A DNA stretch of 50,438 nt. It comes from Lojkania enalia (lineage: Eukaryota > Ascomycota > Dothideomycetes > Pleosporales). Position 1 is the first letter of the stretch, and each line of letters opens with the position of its first letter. Positions 43,577 to 50,438 of the stretch are shown here, piece by piece. The position numbers and the translations under genes are program-made. The stretch is from the NCBI GenBank assembly GCA_010094045.1, contig ML986748.1:56627-107064 (forward strand). Reading direction: 5' to 3'. The notes beneath the pieces were generated by a model. The model saw only the letters and a program-made list of their open reading frames with translations. It had not been told where the DNA came from and made no database searches.

Positions 43577-45389
43577 ACCTAATAGAAATTAAATACCTAT
43601 TTAAAATTTAAATAGACTATAAAAACTTTATATATTTTATAATAACTACAAAACTTATAGAAAAATAAATATAATAGGTAGAACGATTAGTAGACTATAA
43701 TTTTAAGATAATATACTAGAAAGGGTTAGAAAATATAGCTATAGACGTACTAAATCGTAGAGTCGATTATATAACTAAGGAAAAGTATAAAAGAAATATA
43801 ATCTTAAGATAGAAATTAGATAGATCTTTTATATATAACTATTTATAAGTTGCCTAAGTTATAAAACTAATTATATTAGAATAAGTTTAGTAGTAAAAGT
43901 TAAGAGATATATAGATAGTAGAGTAATATCTAATAAGTAGTAAAAAAGTAAAAGTAATTAAAAATATAACTTAGAAATAACTATATATATATTTATATAT
44001 ATAATAGTAGATAATAAAAGAATTATATAAATCGCTAGAATAGGAATACTTAGGGGTAGTAGAAATAGAATAAAGGTTAAGGAAGAGCTTTACTTTTATT
44101 AATATAAGAAAAGAAATATAAGATATACTCTATAAGTATCTTAAATATAGAAAGAATAAGACTATAAGATATAAACCTTATAAATTCTTATAGCTATTAG
44201 AAGTATTTAAAGAACTATAGAAATATATTATAATCGATTTTATAATTAAATTACTAGAATTAGTAGAACTAAGATTAAAATAGAGATATAATACAATTAT
44301 AAATATAGTAGATTAACTAATAAAGTATATATACTTTAAACTAGTATTAGAAATAATAATAGTACTTAAACTAATATATAAGCTATTATATATAGTATTT
44401 ATAGAGTATAAAGTCTTAAAGTATATTACTTTAGATAAAGATAAGTTGTTTATATCTAAATACTAGTAGGAATAAATAGAAAAGATAAGAATCTAATAAT
44501 AGATATTAACTAGTTTCTACCTATAGATAAATTATTAGATAGAATAAGTTAACTAGAATCTAGAAATATATTTAAGAATATATATTAATAAATAATAAGA
44601 TAATTAAGTTAAACTATTACCTATAGTATAGATAGTCTATAATAAGATAACCTAAAGTATTATAGAGACTATACTCTTTAAAGCTAACTATAAATAGAAA
44701 GCTATTATATATTAAAAATAGAATTAAAAAAATCTCTAGTTCTACTAGTAGACTAGAAAGCTAAGAAAATAAAGGAAATCTATAATTAGCTTAAGGAAAA
44801 GATTTAGTTAAGAAACTTTAAAATAGTAGAATAGGCTAATAAATTAAGGATTAAAAGACTAATCTTTAAAAGAGAGGGTAAAGTTTTCTTATTAATAAAA
44901 AACTTAAAGACTAAAAGACCTATAAAAAAGCTAGATTATAAAAGAATAGGACTATTTCTAATTAAAAAATAAATTAGACTTATAAATTTTAAACTAAAAC
45001 TATTAAGTAATATAAAAATACACCTAGTATTTTATAAGTTAAAACTAGAACTAGTACTAGATAATATACTACTATAAGAAACTATTAATATAAAACTAGA
45101 ATAGGAATATAGAGTAGAATATATACTAGTAAAAAGACGGTTTAGATATTAGTAGAAGTATCTAGTAAAGTAGAAAGGATATCTATAGGAGAAAAGTTTA
45201 TAGAAACTAGTATAGAACCTAACCAACTATACTATAAAGTTAAAGAAGTTTTATTAGAGGGCTAGAATAATAGATTATTAAGTAAAGTCTAGTTAGAAAG
45301 TAATAGTAGTAGTAATATAAAAAGAGCCTCTTATATAGAACTTAGAGCGGTAGTAGAGAGTATTTTAAACCTAGTAGACCTCCTCTCTT

Positions 45390-45840
45390 CTTCTTCTAAC
45401 TTCTCTTACTCTTCTATTAACTTTACCTCTTATTTTCTAAGATCTAGATTATACTCTTCTAAAAAACAGACGTACTTTTTAATATACTCTAGGTAAGAAA
45501 GAACTACTTAATAGTAATACGTAGATTCTTTAAGATAATAAATCTCCTCTTTCTTAGTAGCTATAAAATCTTAATAGATAGAAGTAGATTTCTTATAAAC
45601 CTTTAATATATTTACTAGAAAACGGTAGAGAATACTCTTAGTTAAAGAAAGATTGTAGAATAAACCTTAAGAAAGATACTCTTTATATATAGAAGAAAGG
45701 GTAGTATTATTATAATAGTTATAGTTTATAAACTAATAGTTTAAATAATAGTAAGATAGATCTATTATAACGCCTAGTAAAAGAATTAAGTAACTAGTAT
45801 AATAATTATAGATAGAAGTATTTTTATATTAAACCTTTAA
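45390..45840 (-). pseudogene. Reverse-strand coiled-coil frame between pol and 3' LTR of Gypsy-2
   Basis: The minus-strand frame is about 150 codons with a handful of TAA and TAG stops, all explicable by RIP of CAA, CAG or TGG. The C-terminal two thirds is charged and Leu-rich ('FIATKKEEIYYLKES', 'YIKKYVCFLEEYNLDLRK', 'EKLEEEERRSTRF') and looks like a coiled coil. No family is recognised. The plus strand is closed by many stops from about 45,490 to 45,750, so this frame is not the shadow of a sense gene there. It occupies the same slot and strand as the frame at 6,240-6,720 of Gypsy-1. Extra genes between pol and the 3' LTR, sometimes antisense, are known from plant Ty3/Gypsy elements; what this one would do is unknown. 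Confidence 0.5.
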
Positions 45841-46070
45841 TATAGTAGAAGAGAAAAAAAAAGAAGAATAGAGTTATACTTATAAGTTAAGTAGGACCTA
45901 CTAGAATATATAAATTACTAATCTTAGAACGGAAAAATATAGATATAGTACTATAATATACTTATATAGAATATATTAGAAGTTAGAATAAACTACTAGA
46001 AATAGTAGAATATTACACCTAAATAGAATAAGTAAAATAATAGATTAAAAAGCTTTAGGATAAACTTATA

Positions 46071-46084
46071 AAAAGAAGAGTAGA
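46071..46084 (+). other. Polypurine tract of Gypsy-2
   Basis: AAAAAGAAGAGTAGA stands directly before the 3' LTR, in the place where plus-strand synthesis is primed. Confidence 0.6.
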
Positions 46085-46534
46085 TATTATAAATATAGAA
46101 TATTAAGAAGTACTACTTCTATAATTAGAGTTTAATCTAATATTAACTATTATATAGGTTAACTTAGATAAGAACTAATAGAGTAATAATAAGTAAATAT
46201 ATATTAGAAACTAATTATTAGATAGTAAGTAGTAGAACTATAGAAATTAGAAAGATAATTAGCTAGATAATAAAGTATAGTATAATCTATATATATAATA
46301 ATAGTAGAAGTATTAAGTATAGTAGGTTAGACCTAATAGACCTAATAGATCTAATAAGCTAGATTTAGTAGTTTTAAACTTAACTATATAAGATAGAAAA
46401 TTTTCTTAGAAGATTAAGTTCTATATAATTATTCTTATAAATTTATTTTACTACTAAATTAAACTTTTAAGAATATATTTATTATATTTAAAGAACTAGT
46501 AATTCTAATATTCTCTCTTTACTAAAGTTACTAC
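46085..46534 (+). repeat. Gypsy-2 3' LTR, interrupted
   Basis: Matches 37,727-38,170. It is cut by the LTR of element D after TTACTAC. The rest should lie beyond the right window edge, after element D. Confidence 0.85.
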
Positions 46535-49500
46535 TATAACGATGCGAAGAAATCGTTCCACGAAAAGCTTTACATGCAACCTTATCCTAAAGCTTTTTAC
46601 TTATCTTATTCTACCCCCGGCTCTACCCCTTTTCCCTTCCGTATATAGTTGTATACTCCCTTATAAGTAGCTTAGTAGTTCTTCTATATCCTTTTATATA
46701 AGGCCTATAGGTGTTAATAGAATTTTTAGGTCTCTAATCCCCACGTACTTTTATATACCTCTAAGTAGATTCGTGCCGTATTTAGACCTATTATCTTACC
46801 TGCGCCGTTATATTATATAGAAGAACTTAATACTGCTAGTAACGGCCTTTTTAATAATATCGCATCGATTGTTTATTTAACTATATTTAAGTCTAAGATA
46901 TATCTAATTTAGTTTAAGTTATAATACTTATATACTATTATATTAAATTATTTAGTTACCTAGATAGGATCTTAAAAACTTTTTATTAACTAAAGCTTTT
47001 AGGTTTAGAACTTTCTATCCCCTACGATTAGGATTGCTTTTAGAAAAGCCGCGTAGAGTATACCTAGGTAGAAACTCGGAAACTACTAATAACCTATTAG
47101 AATTAGAGGTAACCGCTGATATCTAACTATAATTTACCTTCTAATTCCTATATTAGAACTAATATACGCGTAAGTTATAGTAAGAGTAAGCTTCTATCTA
47201 TATATATAGAACAACTGTTACCTCCTATAAGGGGCCCTACAACAGGCGGACCCCTCTCTATAAGGCCTATAATAAAGAATCTATCTAATTTAGAGGGAAA
47301 TTAGAGTAAACTAACTCTTAAGGAATAAATTATAATTTTATAAGAGAAGATCGCACGCTTAATATAATAGAGAACTATTAGTTCTAATTAACCTCTATAA
47401 ACTACCGAATTAGAACTAATAATATACTAGGAAACTTTTGCAACTCCCCTAGTAAGAAACCTCTTAGCCACCTTTAAGCCCCTTTAAACCCATCTTACTA
47501 AACGCACGCCTAAGATTAAAAGTCTTATAGATAGTAGTAAACCTATATTTAAATAATAGAAAGCCTTAATTCTAGACTAACTCGAGATTAATATAGATTA
47601 CTATCCGATAGAGTATATATATATAGTATTAGTATAGAGATATACCTCTAGTACTGCGAAAGGGTATCTAGAGCTAAAATACCTAGCCGAATTAGACTAG
47701 TATTAGTTTAAGAATACTAAAGAAATAATTTTACTCCTACGATTATATTTTATTATAGGTAATAAGGAGATAAAAGCGTAATAGGTGTTTTAGGTCCTAA
47801 GGATAAATAAGAGAGAAGCGTTCCTAACTTTTAAAGCTTACTTTATTAGTACAACTATTAGGGGATCTATATTCTAATCTAAGTAGTTCTTCTACTTATA
47901 AGATAAGATTCTCTCTAGCCTAAGGATACTAAACCTTAGCTTTAAGCTTATATAGAAAGGCTCCTTTAATACTATAGTCGCCCACTTAATAGTCTACAAT
48001 ATAGAAAGGAGGAGTATTTCTAGCCTTCTAAAATAAACTGTTAGCTTATAGGTTATAGCTAAAGTAAATTCGGATTAGTACTAGAAGATTTCTAAGAGTT
48101 TATCTAAGGTAACCTATAATCTAATACCACCTTAATCTACTCTAGTATTAACACCTTATTCTACTATAATCGCTTTCTAATAACCTAGTAAGACTCTCGC
48201 ACCTAAAAGGTATACAACCCTAGGTAATTACTATAATTATAGTAAACTAGAATACTTTATAAATAAATATACAGTCTTTAAAGTATAAAAGATAGAGGTT
48301 AAATAAGAGGAGATTAAAGAAGAAGAGTTCTTAGACGTAAACGAGTACTACCTAGATAGTTCTCGGGTGGAAAATAGAAACGTCTAGAAAAACTCTCTAT
48401 CCTAGACTTAAATAAGTACAACTTATTAAATATCGATTTATTATATTTATTTAGAGGAAAGTACTTCTAAATCCCTACTATTCTATATTTAAAAGGCGTT
48501 AGTGTATAACTAAACGCCCTTATTAATATAAGCGCTTAAGGCTTTCTATTTCTTAATTTTATAATAGCTAGATTACTCTCCTAAACTCTATATATATTAA
48601 TATAGTACTTACCCTTTAAAATTACTGTTAAAGGTTTTTAGGACTAAATCTAAACCCTAGTTAATTAGTATATCTACTTATACCTGCAAATTAATAGAAG
48701 AACTATCTAAAACTACCTATTTATTATTATAGATTTAGGTACTTAGGATTATATTATTAGTATTAAATAGTTATATTATTTTCAACTCTAGCTAGATATA
48801 GATAAGAATCGGATTATATAGCCCTCTAAGTATCCTACTATTTATAATCCTTCACCTTTTCTTCTTATATAATTAACTTAGCTAGTACATGATAAAAAAG
48901 TAGAGCTAGATATCTAGCGATATGACGCTTTATAGGAAAAGAACTAGTATTAGCAGTCCTGTAGTCTGACTATCTATTATATTAAGGGTCTATTAAGACT
49001 GCTAAAATTATATCGGTCTCTTATAGCTTATAGTCTAAATAAGTTTAGAGCTCCTGTATACCCGTATATAATAAAGTCTAAACCCAATCTAAAGAAAGTC
49101 TATTCTTTTATTATTGCTCTTATTTTAGCTAATACTTTCTACTTTAATATAAAGAGGAAAGAGAATAAGTTTTTCTCTATATCTCTATATAAAATCGAGC
49201 AGCTAATTAAAGATAAGTAAGTCTTAGAGCTGGAAGATAAAGCTGAAAATAAAGTACTAGTAAATCTCTAATTACTATCTAAATACTATAGGTATTAGAA
49301 TATATTTAGTAAAACTGCGGCTTATTAATTACTAGAATACTACTCTTATAATTATAAGATTATTCTTATAGAACTTCTCTCTAATAGTTACAGCCTATTA
49401 TATAAGTAGAATATTAAGGAGCTGGAGGCAACTAAAAAGTATATTATAGATAATCTATAGTATAGGTATATCGAGTAGAGTTGAAGCTCCTTTATATCTC

Positions 49501-50438
49501 CAATTCTTTACGTCCGCAAATCTAATAGTAACCTATATATCTATATAGATTATTGTAAATTTAATACTCTTACCTGTAAGAATATATATCCGATACTATA
49601 TATAGATAAACTCCTATTTAAGCCTACTAAGGCAGTAATTTTTACTAAGTTTAATATTCGCGTGGCCTTTAATAAGATTAAAATAAACTCTAGTTCTAAA
49701 GAATATACTACCTTTTAGACTTAATACGGAACCTATAAGTATAAAGTTCTATCTTTTAAATTATATAACAGTCTAGTAACTTACTAGTACTATATAAATA
49801 ACGTACTAATTAACTATCTAGATAACTTCTATATTACTTACCTAGATAATATCTTTATCTACTTAGAAGACGAGGCGATATATGTTATCTACGTTAAGAA
49901 AGTTTTTGAGAGATTATATTAAGTAGAGTTATAAGTTGATATTAAGAAGAGCGAATTCTATATTACCCGAACTAAATATCTTAGCTATATCCTCTTAAAT
50001 AAAGGCTTTAAGGTTAATTTAGAGAAGGTAGAAATACTGCGCAACTAGTAGCTACCTACTATTATAATAGGTGTAAAATCCTTCTTAGGTTTTACTAGAT
50101 TCTATTAATAGTTTATACCGGAATTCTCGCGTGTTGTAAAGCTAATTATCGTACTATAGAGCCCTATAACCCCTTTTATATAGACTTCGGAATGTAATAT
50201 TACCTTTAAAAAATTGAAGTTAGCCCTGTTAAGTATACCTACGCTCTACTACTTTAACCCTATATTAGAAATAAAAATAGAAACTAACGCCTATAATAGA
50301 ATAGTTATAGGAGTACTATTATAGAAATATTCTAATAGAAAATAGTACCCTATAGTATTTTATAGTAAGGTTCTATCCGGTTTAGAACTAAACTAGAAAA
50401 TCTATAATAAGGAACTATTCGCAATTATTACTACGTTT
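46535..50438 (+). mobile_element. Element D: third Ty3/Gypsy element, right end outside window
   Basis: Starts with the LTR TATAACGATGCGAAGAAATC, of which a reversed copy lies at 1-242. The LTR extends at least to about 46,790 and perhaps to about 47,219, where CAACTGTTAC is followed by different DNA; its end is not fixed because the second LTR is not seen. Gag and the first half of pol follow. It is less mutated than Gypsy-1 and Gypsy-2 in places and was inserted after Gypsy-2. Confidence 0.85.
47590..50438 (+). pseudogene. Element D gag-pol, partial, RIP-inactivated
   Basis: Gag occupies about 47,590-48,290 ('REAFLTFKAYF' region) and ends in a zinc knuckle at about 48,229-48,270 that reads Y..Y....Y....Y where C..C....H....C is expected. 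A protease region follows near 48,660-48,830. Reverse transcriptase runs from about 49,500 to 50,050, with the catalytic box as YLDN at 49,839-49,850 and 'FLGFTRFYQQFIPEFS' downstream. RNase H starts near 50,190 ('KIETNAY.R.V.GVLLQ', 'YPIVFYSKVLSGLELN') and runs off the window. Integrase and any chromodomain are not in view. The domain order is that of Ty3/Gypsy; the sequence is distinct from both chromoviruses. Confidence 0.82.

Larger units (their letters stand above)
38470..45270 (+). pseudogene. Gypsy-2 gag-pol with chromodomain, RIP-inactivated and split
   Basis: Gag at about 38,470-39,060 shows a typical retrotransposon capsid region ('VIDYTIEF.RFSTRLE', 'IFYKGLKDKVKNDLA') and a degraded zinc knuckle near 39,190-39,240. 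Protease lies between about 39,300 and 40,100 and is not well resolved. Reverse transcriptase spans about 41,090-41,640, and its catalytic YLDD box (41,586-41,597) is unchanged. RNase H begins near 41,960, is broken at 42,210 by the small LTR element and resumes at 43,582. Integrase follows at about 44,040-44,700, with a GPF-type motif reading GLF near 44,950, and a chromodomain at about 45,105-45,222 ('EYRVEYILVKRRF', 'KYLVKQKGY'). A 25-bp tandem triplication lies upstream of reverse transcriptase at 40,929-41,003. Stops are TAA and TAG. Confidence 0.85.
37727..46534 (+). mobile_element. Gypsy-2: second Ty3/Gypsy chromovirus
   Basis: LTR retrotransposon with LTRs starting TATTATAAATATAGAA at 37,727 and 46,085. 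It contains gag, reverse transcriptase, RNase H, integrase and a chromodomain on the plus strand. A 1,366-bp non-autonomous element is inserted in the RNase H region. The 3' LTR is cut at 46,534 by element D. Its own length without insertions is at least 7.4 kb. It differs from Gypsy-1 in LTRs, gag and pol, so it is a separate family. Confidence 0.9.

Noticed and set aside
1..50438. tRNA and rRNA genes
   Set aside because: No cloverleaf-like sequence with a GGTTCGA-type arm or rRNA stretch was noticed on either strand, but this was a reading by eye, not a scan.
1..50438. Centromere
   Set aside because: Dense RIP-mutated transposons occur in fungal centromeres but also in many other blocks, and an active-looking gene lies inside. 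Chromatin data would be needed.

Overview
The window looks like nuclear DNA of a filamentous ascomycete (Pezizomycotina) with an active or past repeat-induced point mutation (RIP) system. About 46 kb is very AT-rich and packed with transposons whose reading frames are still readable, but they are broken almost only by TAA and TAG, the stops made from CAA, CAG and TGG by C-to-T and G-to-A change. Codons for Cys and His have often become Tyr and aspartates Asn, as RIP predicts. Between about 15.1 and 19.1 kb there is one island of normal base composition holding a single convincing intact gene. Genus and species cannot be told from this sequence. Layout, left to right. 1-242 is a reversed LTR of the family that also opens at 46,535. 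243-8,153 is a Fot1/pogo transposon (copy A1) split by a complete Ty3/Gypsy chromovirus (Gypsy-1, 365-7,194). 8,156-9,770 holds minus-strand fragments of further pogo-type transposases. 9,771-14,193 is a Copia element (copy A) lacking most of pol and interrupted by a complete, less mutated pogo element (family IV, 10,474-12,335). 14.2-15.1 kb is unidentified AT-rich DNA. 15.1-19.1 kb is the island, with a two-exon gene at 17,945-18,838 for a 268-residue secreted, probably GPI-anchored protein. 19,104-22,740 is a second Gypsy-1 copy that begins in hardly mutated DNA and is split by Fot1 copy A2 (19,492-21,339) and by a 962-bp non-autonomous LTR element (21,645-22,606). 22.8-26.9 kb holds small fragments and a minus-strand Copia element (copy B) with gag and pol. 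26.9-30.4 kb is pogo family III split by pogo family II copy 1. 31.1-33.3 kb is a minus-strand hAT transposase fossil. 33.6 kb is a CTA microsatellite with a 10-N assembly gap. 34.1-35.1 kb is an unidentified fossil frame. 35,612-37,470 is family II copy 2. 37,727-46,534 is a second chromovirus (Gypsy-2) carrying a 1,366-bp non-autonomous LTR element at 42,211-43,576. From 46,535 to the end a third Gypsy element (D) lies inside the 3' LTR of Gypsy-2. Only the island gene is likely to make protein. The rest is a nested record of insertions whose order can be read from target-site duplications. Three observations stand out. Both chromoviruses carry a reverse-strand frame with coiled-coil character between pol and the 3' LTR. 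Five pogo-type families share a terminal repeat in which a family-specific motif is repeated at exactly 17-bp spacing. The mutated/unmutated boundary falls inside an LTR about 270 bp beyond the only intact gene. All identifications come from reading translations and repeats by eye; no database search was run.
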